NCBI GenBank assembly: GCA_946545505.1
Contig: CAMNNN010000076.1
Span: 1-6,906, forward strand
Reading direction: 5' to 3'
From: an uncultured Clostridia bacterium
GTDB taxonomy: Bacteria > Bacillota > Clostridia > Saccharofermentanales > Saccharofermentanaceae
Length of the DNA: 6,906 bases
Shown here: positions 1-5,215 of the stretch, one piece after another
Layout: the number at the start of each line of letters is the position of its first letter
Numbering within the stretch: position 1 is the stretch's first letter
Notes under the pieces: generated by a model
What the model was told of the DNA's origin: nothing
The model's database searches: none
What the model saw: only the letters and a program-made list of their open reading frames with translations
Program-made: the position numbers and the translations under genes

Positions 1-520
1 AACCGATGTGCTCCTTAACGATGAAATAAGGCTTACCCTCGATACCGACCTTACCTACATCGTGGAAGAGACCGATGATGATAGCGGACTCCTCATCGAG
101 CTGAGGCATGATCGTATCCTTGATTCTAAGAAGCTGCTTAGTAACGGCAACACTTCTGATAAGAAGACCCTTGTCACATGCGAGATGTCCCTCGAGTTCT
201 GCGGGAGCGGTAAGCCAGTTGGTTCTGTTCTCGAGGAAGTCGATGAAGTGATCGAACTCTGTCTTCCTCTTAACTACTGCTGCCTTAAGCTGGTTATAAA
301 GCTCGTCAACATTGCTTGCCTTGACATCAATCATGGGAAGGATGCCTGTTGCACCCTTAGGAGCGGCTGCAACACCTGTAGCTGCTGCGGATACTGCAGC
401 TGCCGCAGCTTCTACTGCGACACCGCTTGTATCGCTGCTCTCGGCAAAGTTGAACTTACACTTAGGGCACCTGATAGCCTGATTGGCGATTACCATACCA
501 CAATCGGGACACTTTTTCAT
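1..520 (-). CDS. Zinc-ribbon / HD-domain protein, C-terminus cut by the window edge
   Basis: The first 173 codons are present; the gene continues beyond base 1. The ATG at 520-518 follows GGAGG (530-534) by 9 nt, which fixes the start. Residues 4-21 form a four-cysteine zinc ribbon (CPDC at 4-7, CPKC at 18-21). A low-complexity Ala/Val/Thr linker follows at about 33-56, then a helical region from about 65. Residues 103-160 resemble HD-type phosphohydrolases: an APAELEGH stretch (105-112), GLLIRSVAV (118-126) and LFHDVGK (151-157) with the His153-Asp154 doublet. In the HD hydrolases I recall with a GLLEHS-type motif, the first metal ligand is the His of that motif; here the residue is Arg122, so metal binding may be reduced or changed. 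The substrate is unknown. The likely location is cytoplasmic, since no signal peptide or membrane segment is visible. The HD assignment is moderately secure; catalytic activity is not established. Confidence 0.8.
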   Translation of the reverse strand, partial: MKKCPDCGMVIANQAIRCPKCKFNFAESSDTSGVAVEAAAAAVSAAATGVAAAPKGATGILPMIDVKASNVDELYNQLKAAVVKRKTEFDHFIDFLENRTNWLTAPAELEGHLACDKGLLIRSVAVTKQLLRIKDTIMPQLDEESAIIIGLFHDVGKVGIEGKPYFIVKEHIG

Positions 521-559
521 ATGATAGAGCCTCCATTAATCTTTATTTGCGATGTGTAT

Positions 560-588
560 ATATTACAACTAATGGAGTGGGTTTTCAA
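560..588 (-). promoter_or_regulatory. Sigma-A-type promoter for the zinc-ribbon/HD gene
   Basis: Reading the minus strand, a -35 box TTGAAA (588-583) is followed by exactly 17 nt and a -10 box TAATAT (565-560). This predicts a start near 553 and an untranslated leader of about 33 nt containing the GGAGG ribosome binding site of the gene starting at 520. It is the clearest promoter in the window and indicates that the HD gene is transcribed separately from the protease gene upstream. Confidence 0.65.
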
Positions 589-614
589 TTTATTTAGTGC
601 AGTCTGACGACAGT

Positions 615-640
615 TTACAAAAAAGTTAAAAATAACTGAA
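615..640 (-). terminator. Weak AT-rich hairpin with U-tract after the protease gene
   Basis: On the minus strand, just past the protease stop codon, AGTTA (637-633) can pair with TAACT (628-624) across a 4-nt loop and runs directly into six T residues (624-619). The layout is that of an intrinsic terminator, but a 5-bp stem with few GC pairs is weak. It sits upstream of the HD-gene promoter, where a terminator would be expected. Confidence 0.35.
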
Positions 641-651
641 CGCCAGTAAGA

Positions 652-1290
652 TCAGCGTTTAAACACCCCTTTGACGAACCTGCGAAGGGAGAACTTGATA
701 GGGAAATACTGCATCCTTCCGGTCTGCTGAGCGCGCCTTACCATGGCCGCTTCCTCAGGGCTTACTGCGACATTTCTGTTCATCATGTAATCCTTAGTTC
801 CGGGAGCCTCATAGAAGAATCTGTAGTGTGCGGCATAAGCGTCCCCAAGTCCCAGCACATGTCCGAACTCGTGGGCAGATACTCGCATAAACCAGTTGCG
901 GCTTGTTTTAACACGCAGGTTGAGGTGAATGTTGCCGGGGTGCCGGCGCGACCAGTTGATCATGAAGGACTCCGGGTGGAAGGAACTTCTGAACAGACCC
1001 CAGCCCCAGCGCCACCAGCGGCTCATGACGTAGGAGGTGCCGGTCATCTTGGCCGGGAGCACGCATATGTGCGGGATCTTGTCTTCTTTGGTGATGCGGA
1101 TGAAGTCTACTTTGAAGCCCGCGTCCCCCCAGTATTTCGTGATTCCTTGTTCGCACACGTCCGCGTAGGTCTCGTCCCAGTCGGGGTTCTTCTGCAAAAG
1201 AGGTTCAGCGAAAAGCGCATAGCAGGTGATCGTGTCACCTTCAAGCGTTACGGGAAAGCGTCTTTTGGGCCAGGTTTTCTTCGTTTCCAT
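652..1290 (-). CDS. Metzincin-type zinc metalloprotease without a secretion signal
   Basis: This 212-residue protein contains HEFGHVLGLGD at 140-150, the extended HExxHxxGxxD zinc-binding motif of metzincin proteases: His140, His144 and probably Asp150 as ligands, Glu141 as catalytic base. A candidate Met-turn lies at Met169-Met170 (DYMMN), at reasonable spacing for a small matrixin- or snapalysin-like fold. The N-terminus begins with a charged METKKTWPKRR and shows no hydrophobic signal peptide, unlike most secreted relatives, so the enzyme may act in the cytoplasm or leave by another route. A Trp-rich stretch (RWWRWGWG, 91-98) precedes the motif and the tail is strongly basic (203-212). The ATG at 1290 has no Shine-Dalgarno sequence; a -10-like box lies 6 nt upstream. 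The gene is divergent from the divIC-like gene. The target is unknown. Zinc protease assignment is firm by motif; subfamily is not. Confidence 0.82.
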   Translation of the reverse strand: METKKTWPKRRFPVTLEGDTITCYALFAEPLLQKNPDWDETYADVCEQGITKYWGDAGFKVDFIRITKEDKIPHICVLPAKMTGTSYVMSRWWRWGWGLFRSSFHPESFMINWSRRHPGNIHLNLRVKTSRNWFMRVSAHEFGHVLGLGDAYAAHYRFFYEAPGTKDYMMNRNVAVSPEEAAMVRRAQQTGRMQYFPIKFSLRRFVKGVFKR

Positions 1291-1296
1291 AAGCAG

Positions 1297-1325
1297 ATTG
1301 TAGCATAAGATTACATTATGGTTAA
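1297..1325 (-). promoter_or_regulatory. Candidate promoter placing transcription start at the protease ATG
   Basis: On the minus strand, TTAACC (1325-1320, four of six matches to TTGACA) is followed by 17 nt and TACAAT (1302-1297, five of six matches to TATAAT). The -10 box ends 6 nt before the ATG at 1290, so the expected start site falls on or beside the A of the start codon. No ribosome binding site is present, consistent with a leaderless message. Confidence 0.45.
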
Positions 1326-1341
1326 AAAGCTCCCGGACCTC

Positions 1342-1370
1342 TTCGAAGCGGGGCTCTGCTCATATAAAAT
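1342..1370 (+). promoter_or_regulatory. Candidate promoter placing transcription start at the divIC-like ATG
   Basis: TTCGAA (1342-1347, only three of six matches to the -35 consensus) is followed by 17 nt and TAAAAT (1365-1370, inside TATAAAAT). The expected start site is near 1377, which is the A of the ATG. The short leader space holds no Shine-Dalgarno sequence. The -35 box is poor, so this rests mainly on the -10 box and spacing. Confidence 0.4.
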
Positions 1371-1376
1371 AGCAGT

Positions 1377-1706
1377 ATGGAAGAGTTATCTGACGTTAAA
1401 AAGATAAAGAAGATCAGGCGCAGATCCGGCGGTTTCTCATTGCCGATGACATTGGCCTGTATTGCTTTCGTTGTGGTCGTGGTTCTTTGTGCGACCAAGT
1501 ATTATGACGTCAGAATGGCAAGGATAAGACTTGAGGAAGAGAAAGCGGCTCTGGAAGCACAGAAGGCTGCACTCGAGGACAGAAATAACAATATTCTGGC
1601 AAGAGGTGTCGCGGGTCAGGATTCCGCTTATGTTGAGGATGTTGCCAGATCCCAGCTGGACATGGTATATCCCGGAGAGATTATCTTCAGGACATCGGGC
1701 AGCTGA
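1377..1706 (+). CDS. divIC: DivIC/FtsB-family septum formation initiator
   Basis: This 109-residue single-pass membrane protein has the DivIC/FtsB plan. A basic cytoplasmic tail (KKIKKIRRR, 8-16) is followed by a membrane segment at about 22-41 rich in Val and Leu, then an extracellular coiled coil (RLEEEKAALEAQKAALEDRN, about 51-70). The C-terminal motif at about 82-104 (AYVEDVARSQLDMVYPGEIIF region) is typical of the family. In Gram-positive bacteria these proteins join FtsL and DivIB (FtsQ) in the divisome and help activate septal cell-wall synthesis. A stop codon in frame at 1365-1367 makes the ATG at 1377 the first possible start; an internal ATG at residue 24 would cut into the membrane segment. 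No ribosome binding site is visible. The gene ends 3 bp from a convergent gene. DivIC and FtsL-like proteins are hard to tell apart by sequence, so the symbol is provisional. Confidence 0.85.
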   Translation: MEELSDVKKIKKIRRRSGGFSLPMTLACIAFVVVVVLCATKYYDVRMARIRLEEEKAALEAQKAALEDRNNNILARGVAGQDSAYVEDVARSQLDMVYPGEIIFRTSGS

Positions 1707-1709
1707 TCC

Positions 1710-1970
1710 TTATCTGATCATCTTAATCTGAAAACTGTCGAATTTGACCTTCTCGGGGTACTGCGTATCGAAGAAGATGGTCTGATGGAACGCCGCGAAC
1801 TCGTGAGTGTTCTTCTTCATCCACATAGGGACGGGAATATCCATCTCACGGCAAAGAATAACGATTGCCTCGGACAGCTCTCTGGAGAAGCCGGCATCGG
1901 GGTTCTCATACTTAATCTCTTTTATTTTAAGAAGTCTGTTTCCTTTAGTTGTGCGGCCTTCAAGTACCAT
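1710..1970 (-). CDS. Small conserved-looking protein of unknown function
   Basis: This 86-residue protein has no recognised domain. It lacks a signal peptide and membrane segment and is probably cytoplasmic. The N-terminal third is basic and polar (KIKEIKYEN, 15-23). The middle is helical and contains LCREMDIPVPMWMKKN (38-53); the C-terminal third has aromatic, acidic-basic alternation ending KVKFDSFQIKMI. The dense run of Pro, Trp, Met and Phe residues looks like a conserved core. I have an impression of similar small hypothetical proteins in Clostridia but cannot name a family. The ATG at 1970 is preceded in frame by a stop codon (TGA at 1974-1976), so it is the first possible start; GAGGTG lies about 10 nt upstream. 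The gene faces the divIC-like gene tail to tail with a 3-bp gap and lies downstream of a possible broken micro-ORF on the same strand. Confidence 0.75.
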   Translation of the reverse strand: MVLEGRTTKGNRLLKIKEIKYENPDAGFSRELSEAIVILCREMDIPVPMWMKKNTHEFAAFHQTIFFDTQYPEKVKFDSFQIKMIR

Positions 1971-1994
1971 TACTCATTTTCACCTCGAGTTTGC

Positions 1995-2077
1995 CTACAT
2001 TTTGCCTTTTTTATCCCTGAAAGTAAACATGGGCAGTGTTAAGATAAGGATGCAAACAATAATGTTCCTTACTTCAT
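1995..2077 (-). pseudogene. Possible frameshifted micro-ORF for a tiny membrane peptide
   Basis: A strong ribosome binding site (AAAGGAGGG, 2090-2082) stands 5 nt before an ATG (2077-2075), but the frame stops after two codons (ATG AAG TAA). In the -1 frame, beginning with the GTA at 2072, 25 codons are open to a TAG at 1997-1995. They encode a hydrophobic core (NIIVCILILTLPMF) followed by a charged tail (RDKKGKM). One added base between the second codon and the stop would join the ATG to this frame and give a 27-residue single-membrane-segment peptide. Codon order, the hydrophobic-then-basic pattern and the position just before the next gene's ribosome binding site suggest a real micro-gene carrying a one-base loss or a sequence error. 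An alternative is a TTG start at 2093 without a ribosome binding site. No known family is claimed. Confidence 0.35.
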
Positions 2078-2092
2078 AACACCCTCCTTTCA

Positions 2093-2116
2093 AGGCACGA
2101 ATTCAGATTCGTGCCT
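2093..2116. repeat. Perfect 10-bp inverted repeat in the divergent region
   Basis: AGGCACGAAT (2093-2102) and its exact reverse complement ATTCGTGCCT (2107-2116) are separated by TCAG. As DNA it resembles an operator for a dimeric regulator lying between two divergent units. As minus-strand RNA it would form a stable hairpin ending 2 nt before AAAGGAGGG. Neither strand has a proper U-tract directly after the stem, so it is not a good terminator. Confidence 0.7.
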
Positions 2117-2163
2117 CTTAATTTGCAGAAGATGTCCCAATAATGGCCCACGCAGGGGAGTAG

Positions 2164-2199
2164 CATACAAGCAGAATAATATGCGGAGGTGCTTGTATG
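2164..2199 (+). promoter_or_regulatory. Start-codon hairpin and ribosome binding site of rmuC
   Basis: CATACAAGC (2164-2172) is the exact reverse complement of GCTTGTATG (2191-2199), the latter ending in the rmuC ATG (2197-2199). The 18-nt loop carries the GGAGG ribosome binding site (2185-2189), 7 nt from the ATG. In mRNA the start codon would sit at the closing base of a 9-bp stem while the ribosome binding site stays exposed. This could lower or condition translation. Chance is possible but a perfect 9-bp match placed on the start codon is notable. Confidence 0.5.
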
Positions 2200-3621
2200 A
2201 CTGATTATATTATCCTGGGTCTGCTTGCAGTGCTGATCATTATAGGTGTAGTTAATATCGTTCTTATCCGTAAGGCAGGTGTTACGGAGGAAGAGGACGA
2301 TGACCGCGATGACGAGATGGTGGAGAGGCTTCTCGGTAAGCTTGACGAGAATAAGGAAGCTGTGAAAGTCGTATCGGGTCAGTTCGATATGATGGATAAG
2401 TCCCAGCATCGACAGCTCGAGGGTATGCAGAATACCATTACGCAGAATCTTAAGCTCAGCCGCGATGATCAGGCGCAGCGCCTTGATGCCATGACCAGAT
2501 CCCAGAACAACTCTTTTACCGAGTTCCGTAAGGAGATGACTGAGGGCAACGAGCGCCAGAACAGAACGATCGTGCAGCTTCAGAAGACCACCAGTGACTC
2601 TCTTATGGAGATGCAGAAGTCCACAGGTGAATCTCTTCTTAAGATGCAGGAACAGATGAATAAGACTCTGCAGACTTCGATCGAGAATATGGCCAAGTCG
2701 AACGAGAAGAAGCTCGATGAGATCCGCGGAGTTGTTACCGAGAAGCTCGATAAGACTCTTAACGAGAGGCTTGATTCGAACTTTAAGCAGGTAGGTGAGC
2801 AGATGGCTAATCTGTATAAAAGCCTGGGTGAATTGCAGCAGCTTTCTTCCGGTGTTACTAACCTTAATAAGACATTAAGTAATGTTAAGGCCAGAGGCAA
2901 CTGGGGTGAGGTTCAGCTCGGACGTATTCTGGAGCAGACGTTGGCGCGTGAGCAGTACGAGGAGAATATCGCGACGAAGAGCGGTTCTTCCGACAGAGTT
3001 GAATATGCGATCAAGCTTCCGAACGAGGATGGTACCGCTTACCTTCCCATCGATGCGAAGTTCCCGGTCGATATCTATAACAGGATCGCTGAGGCGGCAG
3101 AGAACTGTGATGAGGCTGCGGTGAAGGCCGCGAGAAATGAACTGACGGCAAGGATCAAACAGGAAGCTTCAACGATAAGCGGCAAGTATCTTGATCCGCC
3201 GAATACTTCGGACTATGCGATTATGTATCTTCCGACCGAAGGCCTCTATGCTGAGGTTCTCCGGATAGACGGCCTCTCCGACTACTGCCAGAGCAAGCGG
3301 ATAATGATCGCGGGCCCCACGACGATCATGGCTCTGCTTAATACGATATCCATAGGTTTCCGCCATATGGCCCTTAACAGGAAGAGCGAGGAGATCCGTA
3401 AGATCTTGGAAGCGACGAAGGGCCAGATAGATAAGCTTGAAGAAGCTGCAATAACTGCCGAGAAGCGTATCGATAAGGCGTCCGAGGCTGCGAAGGAGAT
3501 AAGGCATCGAACCGGCATTATGAGGGGGAAGATGAGAAATATCTCCGCTATCGACTCCGAGGAGTCCGACAGGATCCTCGGAATCGAATCGGATATCGAT
3601 GATTTATTCGACGAGGATTAA
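2197..3621 (+). CDS. rmuC: DNA recombination protein RmuC
   Basis: This 474-residue protein has the complete RmuC layout. An N-terminal membrane segment (about 4-24, IILGLLAVLIIIGVVNIVLI) is followed by an acidic patch (31-40) and a long coiled-coil region (about 45-215). The RmuC nuclease-like domain follows at about 225-440. Visible family motifs are RGNWGE (233-238), PIDAKFP (284-290), the YLPTEGLYAEV stretch (344-354) and AGPTT (372-376). RmuC proteins carry a core related to the restriction-endonuclease fold; the Asp and Lys of IDAKFP fit a metal-binding acid-lysine pair. In E. coli, RmuC limits DNA inversions at short inverted repeats and tolerates stalled forks, but its biochemical reaction is not well settled. 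The ATG at 2197 has GGAGG 7 nt upstream, inside a hairpin loop. The stop codon overlaps that of ridA by 4 bp on the opposite strand, so no separate terminator fits between them. Confidence 0.95.
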   Translation: MTDYIILGLLAVLIIIGVVNIVLIRKAGVTEEEDDDRDDEMVERLLGKLDENKEAVKVVSGQFDMMDKSQHRQLEGMQNTITQNLKLSRDDQAQRLDAMTRSQNNSFTEFRKEMTEGNERQNRTIVQLQKTTSDSLMEMQKSTGESLLKMQEQMNKTLQTSIENMAKSNEKKLDEIRGVVTEKLDKTLNERLDSNFKQVGEQMANLYKSLGELQQLSSGVTNLNKTLSNVKARGNWGEVQLGRILEQTLAREQYEENIATKSGSSDRVEYAIKLPNEDGTAYLPIDAKFPVDIYNRIAEAAENCDEAAVKAARNELTARIKQEASTISGKYLDPPNTSDYAIMYLPTEGLYAEVLRIDGLSDYCQSKRIMIAGPTTIMALLNTISIGFRHMALNRKSEEIRKILEATKGQIDKLEEAAITAEKRIDKASEAAKEIRHRTGIMRGKMRNISAIDSEESDRILGIESDIDDLFDED

Positions 3622-3989
3622 GCTTCGGCGATAACTTCAACCTCGACGAGAACGTTCTTCGGCAGTGTCTTGACGGCTACGCAGCTTCGAGCGGGAAGAG
3701 ATGTGAAGTATCTGCCGTATACTTCGTTGAATGCGGCAAAGTCATTCATGTCGGCAAGGAAGCATGTCGTCTTGACTGCCTTGCCGAATGATGATCCGGC
3801 TGCTTCGAGAACGGCTTTGAGATTCTTCATTACCTGTTCGCTCTGTCCGTTTATGTCAGTTGCTTCGACAGTATTGGTATCGGGGTTGATCGCTATCTGC
3901 CCCGATGTGAATACGAAGCCGTTGCTTACGATAGCCTGGGAATAAGGACCTACTGCCTTTGGTGCGCTTTCTGTGTGGATTGTGTTCAT
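3618..3989 (-). CDS. ridA: RidA family enamine/imine deaminase
   Basis: This 123-residue protein matches the RidA (YjgF/YER057c/UK114) family over its whole length. It carries GPYSQA (14-19), TSGQI (28-32) and PARSCV (99-104) with Arg101, and Glu116, which sits 15 residues after it as Arg105 and Glu120 do in E. coli RidA. RidA trimers in the cytoplasm hydrolyse reactive 2-aminoacrylate and 2-aminocrotonate, in enamine or imine form, to keto acids plus ammonia, and so protect PLP enzymes. These intermediates come from threonine/serine dehydratase, encoded by the gene 12 nt upstream, so the pair is a production-and-clearance couple. The ATG at 3989 has AAGGAG 8 nt upstream, located at the ilvA stop codon, which points to co-transcription. 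The gene end overlaps rmuC by 4 bp, tail to tail. Confidence 0.96.
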   Translation of the reverse strand: MNTIHTESAPKAVGPYSQAIVSNGFVFTSGQIAINPDTNTVEATDINGQSEQVMKNLKAVLEAAGSSFGKAVKTTCFLADMNDFAAFNEVYGRYFTSLPARSCVAVKTLPKNVLVEVEVIAEA

Positions 3990-4001
3990 GCTGTGTTCTC
4001 C

Positions 4002-5195
4002 TTATAGTGTTTTGAATCCGTGTTTTGCGAGTGCTTTTTTGATCTTGCTGATATGGTCATAATTACGGGTCTCGAGCGTAATCCGAAGATAGCATCCGTT
4101 GACGTCGCTTCCTTCATTGGCGCGCTCGTGATGTATCGAGATGACGTTGGCTCCGAGCTCTGAGAATATGCGTGATACCTCCATTAACTGACCGGGTTTA
4201 TCGATGAGTTCGATGTTGGTCGAATATGTTCTTCCCGTCATGAGAAGACCGCGGCTTATGACTCTCGATAGTATCGTAACATCGATGTTTCCTCCGGACA
4301 AAAGACATACTGTCTTTTTGCCTTTGACCGGAACTTTGTTGAACATCGCCGCTGCCACTGACGCGGCGCCGGCGCCTTCCGTTACGAGCTTGTGCTGTTC
4401 CATCAGTGCCAGAATAGCCGCCGATATCTCGTCATCCGTGACGGTCACCACTTCATCGACATATTCGGATACATACCTGAACGTGTTGTCTCCGGGTTCT
4501 TTGACTGCTATGCCGTCGGCGATGGTGGATACCGAATCGAGGCGTTCCTTCTTCATGTCGTGAACTGAGTTGAACATGCTCGGGGCTCCTGCCGCCTGTA
4601 CACCGTAGACTTTGATCGTAGGGTTTAAGGTCTTCAATGTGAATGCCACTCCTGATATGAGACCTCCGCCTCCGATGGGGACGATGACTGCCTCAAGTTC
4701 AGGCAGCTGTTCCAGAAGCTCGAGTCCGATCGTTCCCTGCCCCGTGATTACGAGTTCGTCATCGAACGGGTGAATGAATGTGTAACCCATCTCGTCCTTG
4801 AGTCTGAGTGCTTCGGCGTAGGCGTCATCATAAACGCCTTTTACAAGGCAGATCTCGGCTCCGTAACTTCTTGTTGCTTCGACTTTGGATATGGGAGCTC
4901 CGTCAGGGAGGCAGATGACGGATTTGATACCGTTCTTGGCAGCGGCCAGCGCAACGCCCTGAGCGTGATTTCCGGCTGAGCAGGCTATGACTCCCTTGGA
5001 TTTCTCCTCGTCGCTTAACTGACTCATTTTGTAGTAGGCTCCCCTTACCTTAAATGAGCCGGTTATCTGAAGATTCTCAGTCTTGAGGAAGATCTCGGAT
5101 TCCGGATTGATCTTGGGTGCGGATATTATGTCGGTCTGTCTTATGACCTTATCGAGTATGTATTTTGCGTGATAGACTTTGTCCAGTGTAAGCAT
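4002..5195 (-). CDS. ilvA: Threonine ammonia-lyase, medium form with one ACT domain
   Basis: The enzyme is PLP-dependent and converts threonine to 2-oxobutanoate and ammonia, the first committed step to isoleucine; it may also act on serine. Numbering from the ATG at 5195 (397 residues): ITGSFKVRGA places the Schiff-base Lys at 49, the substrate loop SAGNHAQG is at 73-80, the phosphate-binding GGGG at 175-178, and SGGN at 300-303. Residues 322-397 form a single ACT domain (NIELIDKPGQLMEV, then SELGANVISIHHER), a likely ligand-sensing site. This matches medium-form enzymes such as clostridial TdcB-like IlvA, not the long biosynthetic form with two ACT-like regions. An upstream ATG at 5213 would add six residues but has no ribosome binding site; GAAGGA (5205-5210) sits 9 nt before 5195, and family members usually begin near this point, so I prefer 5195. 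It lies between ilvB and ridA in one transcription unit. Confidence 0.95.
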   Translation of the reverse strand: MLTLDKVYHAKYILDKVIRQTDIISAPKINPESEIFLKTENLQITGSFKVRGAYYKMSQLSDEEKSKGVIACSAGNHAQGVALAAAKNGIKSVICLPDGAPISKVEATRSYGAEICLVKGVYDDAYAEALRLKDEMGYTFIHPFDDELVITGQGTIGLELLEQLPELEAVIVPIGGGGLISGVAFTLKTLNPTIKVYGVQAAGAPSMFNSVHDMKKERLDSVSTIADGIAVKEPGDNTFRYVSEYVDEVVTVTDDEISAAILALMEQHKLVTEGAGAASVAAAMFNKVPVKGKKTVCLLSGGNIDVTILSRVISRGLLMTGRTYSTNIELIDKPGQLMEVSRIFSELGANVISIHHERANEGSDVNGCYLRITLETRNYDHISKIKKALAKHGFKTL

Positions 5196-5204
5196 TGTTT
5201 TATG

Positions 5205-5210
5205 TCCTTC
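5205..5210 (-). promoter_or_regulatory. Ribosome binding site deciding the ilvA start
   Basis: GAAGGA on the minus strand stands 9 nt before the ATG at 5195. The alternative ATG at 5213, which begins 2 nt after the ilvB stop codon, has no Shine-Dalgarno match in the preceding 20 nt. The alternative could still be used by translational coupling with ilvB. Confidence 0.65.
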
Positions 5211-5215
5211 CATTA

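Noticed and set aside
8..607. A 199-codon plus-strand open frame over the HD gene
   Set aside because: It lies antisense to the zinc-ribbon/HD gene, which has the ribosome binding site, promoter and recognisable motifs. The plus frame is a Cys-rich translation with no domain and no ribosome binding site.
826..1308. A 160-codon plus-strand open frame over the protease gene
   Set aside because: It is antisense to the HExxH protease, has no recognisable domain and reads through the reverse complement of the zinc motif; a shadow frame.
1329..1355. AGCTCC/GGGGCT hairpin in the protease-divIC intergenic region
   Set aside because: Only six pairs with one wobble and a long loop, and it would overlap the candidate -35 box. 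It is probably chance.
2093..2116. The perfect inverted repeat as an intrinsic terminator
   Set aside because: On the plus strand the stem is followed by CTTAATTT, on the minus strand by TGAAAGG; neither is a proper U-tract, and no gene ends just upstream on either strand.
2118..2146. TTAATT-17-TAATGG as an rmuC promoter
   Set aside because: The spacing is right but both boxes match poorly, and no extended -10 is present. Not strong enough to list.
2074..2409. A 111-codon minus-strand frame crossing the start of rmuC
   Set aside because: It overlaps the well-supported rmuC N-terminus and its ribosome binding site, and its translation has no family features.
5211..5213. ATG at 5213 as the ilvA start
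   Set aside because: It gives a six-residue longer protein but has no Shine-Dalgarno sequence, whereas the ATG at 5195 has GAAGGA at 9 nt. Coupled translation from ilvB cannot be fully excluded.
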